64,000 nucleotides of DNA, from NCBI GenBank assembly GCA_050260355.1, contig JBLNBZ010000045.1, forward strand, positions 1 through 64,000. The letters are read 5' to 3'. The notes beneath the pieces were generated by a model. That model searched no databases and was not told the origin of the DNA. It saw nothing but the letters and a program-made list of their open reading frames with translations. The translations under genes were made by a program, and so were the position numbers. Position 1 is the stretch's first letter, and the number at the start of each line of letters is the position of its first letter. This DNA is from CADEFX01 sp050260355. Its GTDB lineage: Bacteria > Pseudomonadota > Alphaproteobacteria > Rhizobiales > Hyphomicrobiaceae. Below, one piece after another: positions 26,893-36,637 of the stretch.

Positions 26893-27645
26893 TCAAGCGA
26901 CTTTGCTCAGTTCGGCACGCCAGCGATCAGATCCCCGACGGTCGTAGTCATCGGCCAAGGCGCGCAATGCGGCCGCCCCATCGCCTGAAAAGGATGGACC
27001 GTGCATCAGGGCCAGCGTGCGCGGCGCCAGCTTTGCTAGCCCGCGGATGGTGGCGCCCATGCCCGGGTTCAGACAGGAATACTGGAACAGGTCCTCAGCC
27101 GCGATCGCCGGTCCAACAACGTCGCCATTGGTCAGCGCCGGGCCATCGCCGAGCTGAGTGAACAGGTCGCCGCAGAGCAGAGTTCCGGTCGATTCTTCAT
27201 ACATCACGCCGGCGTCCCAGCCATGCGGCGTATGCGGCGTGTCGATGAAGCGAACGCGCCTGCCGCCTCCGAGATCAATGGTTTCGCCATCCTCGAGGAC
27301 TCGGGGCGCACGGTCCGCCATGTCGTTCAACGACACCATGCAGCCGGTGCGGCCGTGCGCGACTTGTGCCTTTGGGGCGATCGCAAGCCATTCATTCATC
27401 GCGCCACACTCGTCGGCCTCAAAGTGGCCAAATGCAATCCAGCGTAGGCGCTCGGGTGAAATAAGACGGCTCACGGCGTCTCGGTTGAGCGGGAACATCT
27501 TGCGCAGCCCGGTGTGGAACATCAGCGGCTCGTCGCCGAGTACGAGGAACTGATTGAAGGTAAAGCCGGCCGGCGGGGCGATGTCCGGCACGAAGGTCGA
27601 GAGCCGATAGATGCCGTCGGCGATTTCACTGATACGTGTTTCCAT
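26893..27645 (-). CDS. MBL-fold protein with flavodiiron-type HxExD motif
   Basis: A 250-residue metallo-beta-lactamase-fold protein. The metal motif is GHFEADECG (H-x-E-x-D), as in the ODP/flavodiiron branch rather than HxHxDH of hydrolases. Further ligands are probably the His of VAHGRTG, the Asp of LLCGDLFTQ and the His of LMHGPSFSGDG. It lacks the flavodoxin domain. AGGAG lies before the ATG at 27645; a longer in-frame extension is not part of the family. It could bind a di-iron site for O2 or NO chemistry (inference). A TetR gene is divergent. Confidence 0.85.
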   Translation of the reverse strand: METRISEIADGIYRLSTFVPDIAPPAGFTFNQFLVLGDEPLMFHTGLRKMFPLNRDAVSRLISPERLRWIAFGHFEADECGAMNEWLAIAPKAQVAHGRTGCMVSLNDMADRAPRVLEDGETIDLGGGRRVRFIDTPHTPHGWDAGVMYEESTGTLLCGDLFTQLGDGPALTNGDVVGPAIAAEDLFQYSCLNPGMGATIRGLAKLAPRTLALMHGPSFSGDGAAALRALADDYDRRGSDRWRAELSKVA

Positions 27646-27756
27646 GTGTGTCTCCTGAGCAAACGGGATTGCGCTAAAATTTGCAAGAACGGTGGTGTGT
27701 AGCGAAATTTCAGAGCTTGTCAATAATGATTGCACATGGTAGTGTTCTAAAATCAT

Positions 27757-28347
27757 ATGCCGCGAACGTACACCCTCAAGCGACGGGCCGAGCAGCAAGC
27801 GGAAACGCGGCGACGCATCGTCGAAGCCGCCGTCGAGCTGCACAGCACCATCGGACCGGCGCTTACATCTATCAGCATGATCGCTGAACGGGCAGACGTT
27901 CAGCGGCACACGGTCTACGCACACTTTCCGGATGAGCGGAGCCTCTATCTGGCCTGTTCGGGGCTTGCAATGGAGCGCGATCCGCTGCCGGGCGCGGAGT
28001 CCTGGCGGGACATCGAGGATCGACGCGAGCGGCTCCATACCGGTCTCGCTGCGCTCTATGGCTGGTACGAGCGCAACGCCGAGCTCTGCGCATGCGTGCT
28101 GCGCGACGCCGAATATCACCCGTTAACGAAGGAAATCTCCGAGATGCGGATGGGACCGTACATGGCGGCCTATCGCGAGGTGCTCGGCGCAAACCTGAAT
28201 GCGAAGCAGCGCGCCATGCTGCACCTCGCACTCAGCTTCTTCACGTGGCGGACTCTGGTGCGCGAAGGCGGCCTCAAGCAGGCCACTGCCGTCAAAGCAA
28301 TGGTGCAAGCCGTCGAGTGCGCGCGACAAACAATCGGGCGGGAATGA
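27757..28347 (+). CDS. TetR/AcrR-family transcriptional regulator
   Basis: A 196-residue regulator. The HTH occupies residues about 10-60 (ETRRRIVEAAVELHSTIGP, then ISMIAERADVQRHTVYAHFPDE with recognition helix RHTVYAHF). The rest is an all-helical ligand domain. It is divergent from the MBL-fold gene with 111 bp between them, an AT-rich gap that probably holds both promoters, so it likely controls that gene. Inducer unknown. Confidence 0.9.
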   Translation: MPRTYTLKRRAEQQAETRRRIVEAAVELHSTIGPALTSISMIAERADVQRHTVYAHFPDERSLYLACSGLAMERDPLPGAESWRDIEDRRERLHTGLAALYGWYERNAELCACVLRDAEYHPLTKEISEMRMGPYMAAYREVLGANLNAKQRAMLHLALSFFTWRTLVREGGLKQATAVKAMVQAVECARQTIGRE

Positions 28348-28433
28348 AGAGCGTGCTCGCAGTCTTGCGGCATAAGCGCCGCGCAAGCTGATTACAAGGG
28401 CACCCGCTACGCTCTGACGGCACCAGGAGACTG

Positions 28434-28489
28434 AAAGAAAAAAGCGCCACGATCACTGCACGGTTCGGGTTCCTGCCGCGTCGTGGCGC
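28434..28489 (-). terminator. Intrinsic terminator of the basic secreted protein gene
   Basis: Read on the minus strand, GCGCCACGA and TCGTGGCGC form a perfect 9-bp stem around a 28-base loop, followed by TTTTTTCTTT. It lies just past the stop of the gene ending at 28496. Confidence 0.7.
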
Positions 28490-28495
28490 ACAGCC

Positions 28496-28930
28496 TTAGC
28501 CCGCACAGCGATAGTAGCGATCCCGCCAGTAACTGCTGCCGGTGCTTCTCCACCGATTGTACTCGTACGCGCATGATGCAACGTAGCCCGCACCGACTGC
28601 GGCTGGTGCCAGGATCCACGCACCGTTGCGCCAATAGCCCCAGCGTCCGTTCCTGTAAACGTAGCGCCTATTTACATTGCGCCTTACATCGCGTCTGACG
28701 TTCCGACGTGCCACATTTCGATTTACGTTGCGAACCCTGTGTGCAGCGAAGTTGCGATTGCCGCGGACGGCTCCGGCACGAAATCCCCTTCCACCGCGAG
28801 CATGACCGAAGGAGTGACCACCACCCCCGTGAAAACCGCCACGCCGGGCTTCGGAGGGGGTCTGAAAGACGATTGCGGCGAGAACGAACAACGCAGCGCT
28901 ACCGATGAGCAATGTAAGCATTTTTCGCAT
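28496..28930 (-). CDS. Secreted Gly/Arg/His-rich basic protein
   Basis: A 144-residue protein with a signal peptide (cleavage near PSEARRGG), a GGFHGGGGHSFGHARGG stretch, then an Asn/Arg/Val repeat zone (RNVNRNVARRNVRRDVRRN) and a C-terminal Trp/Tyr-rich part with two Cys. Start MRKMLTLL is chosen by a GAGG site 7 bases upstream. Proteins like this are common in Bradyrhizobium relatives and have no known function. The basic repeats could bind polyanions such as lipopolysaccharide, which is inference. It has its own terminator. Confidence 0.75.
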   Translation of the reverse strand: MRKMLTLLIGSAALFVLAAIVFQTPSEARRGGFHGGGGHSFGHARGGRGFRAGAVRGNRNFAAHRVRNVNRNVARRNVRRDVRRNVNRRYVYRNGRWGYWRNGAWILAPAAVGAGYVASCAYEYNRWRSTGSSYWRDRYYRCAG

Positions 28931-29388
28931 GATCGGCCTCGTGATTCTCAAATCTCATTAGTCGGCCGATCTCTTTCATCCCAAGGCCCCAAGCGGAATC
29001 GGCACTTACCCCGAGATCGGGACGTGGTTACCGCTTTGGCCGCACCGGCTGTTATCGTGCGATTTCCCACCGGAACTCGGAAGGCAACCCGCGACTGTAC
29101 ACCGTGCACGCGTCCTCGCTCGCCAGCACTGGATGCGTGGAGCCGAATGTAGGTGTTGTCCCGTTGGCCGCACAGGTATTTGGCCGGATAGCAGCGCCTG
29201 CTTGGCACGACCAAGCTTCGAGAGCCCTCATCACAGCGGGGGCGCGAGGTCGACCATGGCGGGCAAACGGCTCGCACCTGTGCGCGCCAAGTTACTGCCG
29301 TCTAGCGACTGACAGCGCATCATACCGAGCCGATGGCTCCACAGATCACCCCGGGGTTTCGCTGTGTCATCCATGAACGGAGCAAACC
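28931..29388. other. Intergenic region, nothing clear
   Basis: About 450 bp between the basic protein gene and the sulfatase remnant. No ORF with family character, repeat or strong hairpin was found; it probably holds the promoter of the minus-strand gene on its left edge. Confidence 0.4.
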
Positions 29389-30016
29389 ATGAGCAGCACG
29401 TGCGGCCGAGAGGGAACTGACGGGAAGGACAGCGTCCTCAACCGTCGCAGCATTCTGCTTGGTGGCAGCACGCTTGCCGCTGCATCAGCACTCGCCGCCG
29501 GCGGGCCGCTGGAACTCACGCAGGCACAGGCGCTACCAGCACCGTCGGGCCGAAGGCCGAACATCCTGGTCATCTTCGGCGACGACATCGGCCAGACCAA
29601 CATCAGCGCCTATTCGTTTGGCCTGATGGGATACAAAACGCCGAACATCGATCGAATCGCCCGTGAGGGCATGATGGCGACCTCGTCGCTCTGCGCTATG
29701 AAAACTGGAAGTTCGTGTTCGAGGAGCAGCGTGCACTGGGCACCCTGCGGATCTGGGCCGAGCCATTCACCAAGCTGCGGGTCCCGAAACTCTTCGACCT
29801 GAGGTCCGATCCCTATGAGCGCGCAGCCGTTACGTCGAACACCTTCTACGACTTCTTCATGTCGGACGGAGCGGGTCCATTCATCGCATCTCAATCCATT
29901 ATAGCGCGCCATTTCTCGCTACCTTCAGGGAGTATCCGCCGAGCCAGCGGCCGTCGAGCTTCAGCATCGACCTGCTTGTCGAAAAATTGGAGAAGAGCCT
30001 TGAACCAGCGCAATAG
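29389..30016 (+). pseudogene. Arylsulfatase, internally deleted and frameshifted
   Basis: The 5' part encodes a Tat-type signal (NRRSILLGGSTLAAASALAAG) and the sulfatase start PNILVIFGDDIGQTNISAYSFGLMGYKTPNIDRIAREGMM. At about 29671-29678 it jumps, in another frame, to the C-terminal piece GDLVALRYENWKFVFEEQR and LRVPKLFDLRSDPYERA. A further frameshift near 29915 leads to TFREYPPSQRPSSFSIDL and a stop at 30014. The missing centre, roughly 340 residues in intact relatives, includes the C/S-x-P-x-R formylglycine site. The product would be inactive. Confidence 0.85.
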
Positions 30017-30145
30017 TGATGCGCGAAACACCGGGCCGACAGCGACGACGGCTTGCGAACCATCGTTGGCATGAAGCGCGACTAAAAGAGCGTGCTCGTC
30101 CCCGCAGGTCGTTGCCGGATCACCGGGCAGGCCCCTTTGCGGCCG

Positions 30146-31084
30146 TCAGAAGCGGATCGTCCCCGAGGCGATTGTGGCGTTGCCCTCCCAGCGATCCTCA
30201 GCATTGAATTCGACATAGTGCCGAAAATTGAAAACGAAAGGCGTTTTGTCAATGATCGTCGTGTAGCTGAGACCAGCCCCAATCGCGTCTACACGTCCCT
30301 TGATGGTCCGGGAGAACGCCGTCGGGCCTGAATCGTGCTCGATCTGGCGATAGTCATAGCCGACGATGCCAAGAACAAGACCGGTGGCCACCTCGCGCCC
30401 GATCGCCCATTCCCAATGAAACTCATTGCCACTCTGGTAATCGGTTGCGGTGTTCTCGAAGTTGAAGGTTAGTCCGGCTGTGCCGTTGAACTGGAGCTTC
30501 GACGGCTTGTGCTCCCAGGTGAAGGCCCAGCCAGTGTCGATGCCTGGACGGTGGAAACCGATGATCGGCTCAAAACCCCGCTCCCAGAAGCCGGTAGGGG
30601 CTACCACCTGAAAATAGACGGTATGAGCGAAATCGCCGCTCTGCCATCCAAGCTGCGCCCTGGGCACGACGTCTCCGAAACCCCACCCTTCGATGCTCTC
30701 CCGTACCGTCAAATTGCCGATCGTAACGTTTGCATCGACGGACACGTGCCCAACGGGGACCGTCACTGATAAGCCGAGGTTACCGCCGAAGACCTTCCGC
30801 TCCGGCACGTAGAGGATATTGAGACCGGTGGTGAAGCCGTTGACCTCAGCACCGGCGTTGACGGTCACGCCACCGAAGCTGATCGTGGAGCCGATATCTC
30901 CCTGATAGTAGGCGTATACCTTCGTCACATAGGTGCCAGCAGGCGGCGTCACGCCCGCGCCGAAGGCACTTCCGCCCAGTCCGTATGTTGAAAAGCCATA
31001 CTCGGCGGCCTTACCATCACCGGTTGAGCCTAGCAGGCAGCCTGCCCCTATGGATGCTAGAGTTAAAAGTTGCCGCGTGCGCAT
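30146..31084 (-). CDS. Outer-membrane barrel, phenol MetA-pathway (SphA-like) family
   Basis: A 312-residue exported protein with a signal peptide ending near GKAAEYG and then alternating beta strands with aromatic girdles, ending in phenylalanine (ASGTIRF) as outer-membrane barrels do. Segments such as VPRAQLGWQSGDF, VVAPTGFWERGFEP and GLSYTTIIDKTPFVFNFRHY fit the MetA-pathway phenol-degradation family, proposed to import hydrophobic compounds. Start MRTRQLL chosen at the signal peptide. It is convergent with the dead sulfatase gene. Substrate unknown. Confidence 0.8.
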   Translation of the reverse strand: MRTRQLLTLASIGAGCLLGSTGDGKAAEYGFSTYGLGGSAFGAGVTPPAGTYVTKVYAYYQGDIGSTISFGGVTVNAGAEVNGFTTGLNILYVPERKVFGGNLGLSVTVPVGHVSVDANVTIGNLTVRESIEGWGFGDVVPRAQLGWQSGDFAHTVYFQVVAPTGFWERGFEPIIGFHRPGIDTGWAFTWEHKPSKLQFNGTAGLTFNFENTATDYQSGNEFHWEWAIGREVATGLVLGIVGYDYRQIEHDSGPTAFSRTIKGRVDAIGAGLSYTTIIDKTPFVFNFRHYVEFNAEDRWEGNATIASGTIRF

Positions 31085-31824
31085 GACAGTGCCTGCCCCT
31101 GAAGGAGCTGCGACCCGAGCCAACGGGCGGCACTCTAGTTTGATTCGCCCAGGTCAATGCGGCTCTTGGGCCGTGGCCGGGCGGCTTCCATCTCGAAGTG
31201 TTGGCGTGATCACAGCAATGCGCTGGAATTTCGCGAAAACGACAAGCCTGCTGGGAAGTGGAACGCACCAACGCCGAGCGGCTTCTGAGGCTCGTACAGG
31301 GAAGGCAAGAACGATCGCTTGCGGACGATGCAATCCGCGGGCGCCAAGTCGCCTGCGATTTCGTGCACAGCGTTTTTGTTGCACTGCGATCGTCCAATGC
31401 CGCCTAAGATAGACTAATTGCGAATGGCATGGGTCCACTCTTTCCAGCCAACTTGTTGCAGCGAACTTGCGTTCAGCGAAAATTGCTCTAACTAATTGTG
31501 CTTGAATGCCGCCCCGGCGCCGATCCGTCAGAAGGGCAACAAACAGGGCATTCCAAGCGCGATAAACGAAGGGAAACGCCATGAGGACTGCCCCAACCGG
31601 GCCTGCCCCTGGTTTCGTGCATTCGATGCACACTCAGCACTTCTGCCATCAGCCCGGACGCTGTCGAGCGAAACGCTCTGACAGGGCTTTGCATCGTGCT
31701 GCTGGCGCAGGGCAAACGCGGCCCGCCTGACGCTGCAGCCTTCTCGATCCTGCAGTGCCCTGCGCCCGAGCGGGGCGCGGAGCCGTTACATGAGCCCGTT
31801 GCTGTCGAAGGGAGGACGCTGACA
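31085..31824. other. Intergenic region, nothing clear
   Basis: About 740 bp between divergent genes. Short ORFs here have no family character. It should hold promoters for the barrel gene (minus) and the peptide-binding protein (plus), but no confident box or repeat was seen. Confidence 0.4.
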
Positions 31825-33426
31825 ATGATAGGTTTTCAGTTCGGCTTGAAGCTGTTGTTGGGTGCTGCGCTCGCGGTTGGCGCGACAGCGGCCGCGGCGG
31901 AGACGCCGAAACGTGGCGGCATCCTGACATACATGATTCCGGCAGACGGCGGCCCGAGCCTCGACGGACATCGAGAAACGACCTTCGCCGTGTTGCACGC
32001 GACGGCGCCGTTCTACAGCGTGCTCATCCGCGTCAATCCAAACAACCCGTCGTCGACGACCGATTTCACCTGCGATTTGTGCACCGAGATGCCGACGCCA
32101 ACGGACAACGGGCTGACATACACGTTCAAGATCCGCAAAGGCGTCAAATTCCACGATGGTTCGCCGCTGACGGCACACGACGTCGCCGCGAGCTGGAACA
32201 AGATCGTCCATCCGCCGAAGGGCGTCGCCAGTGCGCGCGAGCACAACTTCGTGATGGTCGACACGATCACCGCGCCGGACGACGAGACAGTCGTGTTCAA
32301 GCTGAAGTTTGCGACTCTGACGTTCGTGCCGGCGCTGGCCGATCCTTACGCCTACATTTATTCGAAGAAGATTCTCGACCAGGATATGCACTGGTACGAG
32401 AAAAACATTATGGGATCCGGCCCATTCAAGCTGACCGAGTACCAGATCGGCCAGTCGATCAAGGGCGAACGCAATCCCGACTACTATCATCCGGGCCAAC
32501 CGTACCTCGACGGCTTTGTCGCGGTCTTTGCACCGAAGCAATCGGTGAGAACCGATGCCATTCGCGCCGACCGCGCTGCTTTGGAGTTCCGCTCGCTGCC
32601 GCCTTCGGCACGCGATCAGCTCGTCAAGGAGCTGGGCGACAAGATCACCGTGCAGGAGAGCGACTGGAACTGCGGAAACGTGGTAACGCCCAACCACCAG
32701 AAGAAGCCGTTCGACGACGTGCGGGTGCGCAAAGCCCTGTTCCTGGCCATCGATCAGTGGAAGGGGGCTCCGGCACTGTCCAAGATTGCCATCGTCAAGA
32801 CGGTCGGAAGCATCGTGTTTCCCGGCTCGCCGCTGGCGGCCACCAAGGAAGAGCTGCAGCAGATGATCGGCTATTGGCCCGATAACGAAAAATCTCGCGC
32901 CGAGGCCCGAAGGCTATTGAAGGAGGCGGGGCAGGAAAACCTGTCGTTCGAGTTCCTGAATAGGAACGTCGATCAGCCTTACAAAATTGTCGGCACCTGG
33001 CTGGTCGATGAATGGAGCAAGGTCGGAATCAAGGCCACCCAGAAGGTGGTTCCCACAGGCCCGTGGCTGGACGCCATGCGCAGCGGCGACTTCACTGTGG
33101 CGCTGGAGGCCAATTGCCAGAACGTCGTCAATCCGATTGCGGACGTGGGCCGCTGGCTGCCGCACGACGTTCAGCGTGAGAACTACGGCTTCTTCTCGGA
33201 TCCCGAGATGGTCGATATCTACAACCAAATGCTGAAGGAGACCGACGTCAAGAAGGCGCGCGTGCTCATGCGGCAATTCGATACGCGCATCAACCAGCAA
33301 GCCCATCAGCTGATGGTGACGTTCTGGTACCGCATCATTCCGATGCGGTCCTATGTGAAAGGCTGGAAAATCTCCCCGAGCCACTACTTGAACCAGGATC
33401 TGGCAAACATCTGGCTCGATAAATAA
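31825..33426 (+). CDS. ABC transporter substrate-binding protein, peptide/opine family
   Basis: A 533-residue periplasmic SBP family 5 protein. A signal peptide ends near AAAAETPKRGG; conserved stretches are YTFKIRKGVKFHDGSPLTAHDV, read as KIRKGVKFHDGSPLTA, then MGSGPFKLTEY and VRKALFLAID. It captures oligopeptides or similar solutes. GGAGG precedes the ATG at 31825. It is coupled (TAATG) to two DppB/DppC permeases. No ATPase genes follow before the MFS gene. Confidence 0.93.
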   Translation: MIGFQFGLKLLLGAALAVGATAAAAETPKRGGILTYMIPADGGPSLDGHRETTFAVLHATAPFYSVLIRVNPNNPSSTTDFTCDLCTEMPTPTDNGLTYTFKIRKGVKFHDGSPLTAHDVAASWNKIVHPPKGVASAREHNFVMVDTITAPDDETVVFKLKFATLTFVPALADPYAYIYSKKILDQDMHWYEKNIMGSGPFKLTEYQIGQSIKGERNPDYYHPGQPYLDGFVAVFAPKQSVRTDAIRADRAALEFRSLPPSARDQLVKELGDKITVQESDWNCGNVVTPNHQKKPFDDVRVRKALFLAIDQWKGAPALSKIAIVKTVGSIVFPGSPLAATKEELQQMIGYWPDNEKSRAEARRLLKEAGQENLSFEFLNRNVDQPYKIVGTWLVDEWSKVGIKATQKVVPTGPWLDAMRSGDFTVALEANCQNVVNPIADVGRWLPHDVQRENYGFFSDPEMVDIYNQMLKETDVKKARVLMRQFDTRINQQAHQLMVTFWYRIIPMRSYVKGWKISPSHYLNQDLANIWLDK

Positions 33427-34397
33427 TGCATTGGTACATCATCAAGCGCGTGCTGCTTGTCATTCCGACCTTGCTCGGGGCTGCCGCGCTTGTGTTCGTA
33501 CTTATGCGGCTCATCCCAGGCGACGTATGCGTCGTGCGCCTGGGATCGAGCGGTGGTACCTTCGACCCCAAGGCCATCGATCTGTGCCACGCCGAGCTCG
33601 GCATGGACCGGCCCATTATTGTGCAGTTCCTCGATTTCGTTTGGGGCCTGCTGAACCTGGATTTTGGGACATCGATGTGGTCCGGTCTGCCGGTCACATC
33701 CGAGATCTGGGCGCGCCTGCCGGTCTCGCTCGAGATTGCCATTCTCGCCACAGTGATCGCGATCGCCATCGCGATCCCGCTCGGCACCATCTCGGCACTC
33801 AAGCAGAATACCTGGGTCGACGTCCTGGTCCGTGTCGTATCCGTAGGCGGTGTCGCGGCTCCGTCCTTCTGGCTCGGCATCATGTCGATCCTCATCGTTC
33901 TGAATTGCACCAGCGCGTTGTTTGGCTCGCCGTGGATGCCGCCGATCGAGTACGTGCCGATATGGGAGGATCCAATCCACAATCTGAGCATGGCACTCCT
34001 GCCTGCTGTCACGGTCGGCTACCGCTACGCTGCGGTCAGCATGCGGATGACCCGATCGGCAATGCTGGAGGTGATGCAGGAGGACTACATTCGCACCGCG
34101 CGCGCCAAGGGCTTGATCAGGAGACTTATTGTCAATCGCCACGCTTTGAAGAACGCACTGTTGCCGGTCGTCACTCTGATCGGCATCGAGTTCGCGTTCC
34201 TGATCGGCGGACTGGTGGTTACCGAGCAGGTATTCAACCTCAATGGCGTCGGCCGGCTGTTCGTGCAGGCCGTGCAGAACCAGGACTATACGCTGACGCA
34301 AGCGCTGGTGATGCTGACCGTCACGGTCTTCGTTCTCAGCAATCTCATCGTCGACTTGATGTATGCGTGGCTCGATCCGCGCATTCGTTACAGCTGA
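33426..34397 (+). CDS. ABC transporter permease, DppB/OppB type
   Basis: A 323-residue inner-membrane permease with six helices. The N-terminus MHWYIIKRVLLVIPTLLG is the DppB hallmark, and the EAA loop is DYIRTARAKGLIRRLIVNRHALKNALLP, read as DYIRTARAKGL then NRHALKNALLP. The start overlaps the SBP stop by one base. It pairs with the following DppC-type subunit. Confidence 0.93.
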   Translation: MHWYIIKRVLLVIPTLLGAAALVFVLMRLIPGDVCVVRLGSSGGTFDPKAIDLCHAELGMDRPIIVQFLDFVWGLLNLDFGTSMWSGLPVTSEIWARLPVSLEIAILATVIAIAIAIPLGTISALKQNTWVDVLVRVVSVGGVAAPSFWLGIMSILIVLNCTSALFGSPWMPPIEYVPIWEDPIHNLSMALLPAVTVGYRYAAVSMRMTRSAMLEVMQEDYIRTARAKGLIRRLIVNRHALKNALLPVVTLIGIEFAFLIGGLVVTEQVFNLNGVGRLFVQAVQNQDYTLTQALVMLTVTVFVLSNLIVDLMYAWLDPRIRYS

Positions 34398-34413
34398 CGC
34401 ACAAGGCATCGTC

Positions 34414-35322
34414 ATGGCGACCACGACGAGGACGATCGAATATTCTTCGGCAAGCCTGAGCGATGTGGGACATCGCGCAAGCTGGACGCGGAGCCTGCTG
34501 AAATTTCTGCGCCGCGAGCTGCTAGGAACGTTCGGCCTTATTCTCGTGCTGGTGATAGCGGTGACGGGGCTGTCTGCCGAGTGGATCGCGCCGTACAGCC
34601 CGACATCCAATGATTTTTCCGCCATGATGGAGGCACCGAGCTGGGCCCATCTCTTGGGAACAGATCAGTTCGGGCGCGATCTGCTTTCGCGGATCATCTT
34701 CGGTGCACGAACGGCCATGATCGTGGGGCTGTCGTCGGCCCTGATCGGAGGGGTGATCGGGCTCGTGCTGGGCGTGGGAAGCGCCTATTTCGGCGGAAGA
34801 ATAGATCTGTTCATGCAGCGCGTGCTGGATGTGTTGATGGCATTTCCGCTGATCATCATGGCTCTGGCCGTGGTCGCCATCTTCGGCACCGGTGTGCACA
34901 ATGTGATTGCTGCCATCACGGTTCCCCTGATTCCGCGTTGTGCACGCGTCGTGCGCTCATCGGCACTGGCGATCCGCGATGTTCCCTATGTCGACGCCGC
35001 TCGCGCACTCGGCTTCGGGCATGTTCGCATCATCCTGTGCCACATGGTCCCGAACGTCATGGCTCCGTTCTTGATCATGGTGACCGCATTTGTCGGCCAG
35101 GCCATTCTGGCGGAGGCGTCGTTGTCGTATCTTGGCCTGGGCGTGCAGGAGCCGGTGCCCGCGTGGGGGCTGATGCTGCAAGGCGGCTCGGAGGAGTTCG
35201 CGTCGACCGCACCCTGGATTGCTATCTTTCCCGGCATGGCAATCATGCTCTCCGTGCTGGGGATCAGCCTTTTTGGCGATGCGCTGCGGGATACCTTGGA
35301 TCCGAAAATGCGGGGAAGGTAG
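34414..35322 (+). CDS. ABC transporter permease, DppC/OppC type
   Basis: A 302-residue permease with the DppC pattern: LLGTDQFGRDLLSRIIFGART near residue 85, and the EAA loop DVPYVDAARALGFGHVRIILCHMVPN read in two parts. The end GISLFGDALRDTLDPKMRGR is the classic DppC C-terminus. Start ATG 34414 is 16 bp after the DppB stop. The expected DppD and DppF ATPase genes are absent; the next gene is on the other strand. Confidence 0.93.
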   Translation: MATTTRTIEYSSASLSDVGHRASWTRSLLKFLRRELLGTFGLILVLVIAVTGLSAEWIAPYSPTSNDFSAMMEAPSWAHLLGTDQFGRDLLSRIIFGARTAMIVGLSSALIGGVIGLVLGVGSAYFGGRIDLFMQRVLDVLMAFPLIIMALAVVAIFGTGVHNVIAAITVPLIPRCARVVRSSALAIRDVPYVDAARALGFGHVRIILCHMVPNVMAPFLIMVTAFVGQAILAEASLSYLGLGVQEPVPAWGLMLQGGSEEFASTAPWIAIFPGMAIMLSVLGISLFGDALRDTLDPKMRGR

Positions 35323-35356
35323 CGAGCACCGCGCTGAGGACAATGCTGGCTGTATG

Positions 35357-36637
35357 CTAACCGGTCCGGAACTGTGGAGGGCGAATCAAAAGCGCCGCCA
35401 GCGCTCCGATGGCCGAAAGCACCGCGAAGCAAGCGAGCGACACTGCGTAGTTCCCCGTCCAGTCCCGCAGCAGCCCCGAGATCAGCGGCCCCATGGCCTG
35501 AGCCGTGACCTGGATGGTGAGCGCGACGCCACGGATGGCCCCGAAATTGCGCCGGCCGAAATAGTCGGCCCAGGCAACCGGCAGCACGACTTGCATTCCG
35601 CCTATGCCGAGGCCGAACAGCGTCGCCGAGGTCACGGCTATTGGGGTGCTTGCTGCCGACGCCATCGTTAGCGCGGCGCCGACAAGCAAGACACCGGTGG
35701 TTGCGAGCGCCACCGGCACACCGATCCGCCGCAGAACGGCACCGAACACGAGCGTTGAAACAATCGAGAACAACGTAAAGGTGCTGACTGAGGTCGCGGC
35801 GGCCCCAGCACTGAGGCCGCGCTCGATCAGATGCGCCGCTTGGTGCAGGCTCATGCCCGCCTGCACCGGATAGATCATGAGCGTAAACAAGGAGAGCATC
35901 CAGAACGCGCGGGTCTTGAGTGCCGCGGCGCGCGTGAACATCGGCTCGACGGCATGTGCGGTCGAGCCGGTCCCGACAGCACCGATCGACGTCGGTGTGT
36001 GGAGGCCCTCCGGATTCTGGCCGATATCCTCAGGCCGTCTGATCATCAGAAGCCAGGACGGCAAGAGCCCCACGATGAGAACGACCGTGCCGATCGCGAG
36101 CCACGCCGTTCTCCAGCCATGCGCAGAGATGACGGCAAAGGCAAGGAGAGGGAGGAGGACCAGGCCCGTCTTCTCCGCAACATTTGCGATCGAGGCCGCG
36201 AGGGCTCTGCGCCCCACGAACCAGCTGCTGATCGCCCCATAGATCCCGAGATCGAATGGTCCGGCGAAATTCATGCGTGCAATGCAGAAGAGGACGTAGA
36301 AGGCGAGCAGCGATTCGATCTGCGACAGCATCAGGAGAGTGGCGCCCGTCGTCAGTACGGCAGCGCCCAGAATCAGTCGCGGCCCGAGACGGTCGAGTAG
36401 CGATCCGAGCGCCGGTGCCAGCACGGCGCCCAGAACGCCGCCGAGCGAAACGGCGCCCGACAGTTGGGCGCGCGACCAGCCAAACTCGCTCGTCATGGGC
36501 TCGACGAAGATAGAGAGGGTGGCGACTGCCGGCCCCGCGCGGGAAAACGCGGCAGTGCATACGCAGGCGAGGACGATCCACCCATAGTAGTAGGGTAACC
36601 GCTTGGCGAGCGCGCCGGCGAGCGAGTGTGATCTCAT
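35357..36637 (-). CDS. MFS transporter
   Basis: A 426-residue major facilitator with 12 predicted helices. It starts with YYGWIVLACVCTAAFSRAGPAVA, typical of the OFA/monocarboxylate-like MFS branch, and has GSLLDRLGPRLILGAA in the loop 2-3 position. It is convergent with the peptide permease genes. Substrate is likely an organic anion, but cannot be fixed from sequence. Confidence 0.88.
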   Translation of the reverse strand: MRSHSLAGALAKRLPYYYGWIVLACVCTAAFSRAGPAVATLSIFVEPMTSEFGWSRAQLSGAVSLGGVLGAVLAPALGSLLDRLGPRLILGAAVLTTGATLLMLSQIESLLAFYVLFCIARMNFAGPFDLGIYGAISSWFVGRRALAASIANVAEKTGLVLLPLLAFAVISAHGWRTAWLAIGTVVLIVGLLPSWLLMIRRPEDIGQNPEGLHTPTSIGAVGTGSTAHAVEPMFTRAAALKTRAFWMLSLFTLMIYPVQAGMSLHQAAHLIERGLSAGAAATSVSTFTLFSIVSTLVFGAVLRRIGVPVALATTGVLLVGAALTMASAASTPIAVTSATLFGLGIGGMQVVLPVAWADYFGRRNFGAIRGVALTIQVTAQAMGPLISGLLRDWTGNYAVSLACFAVLSAIGALAALLIRPPQFRTG

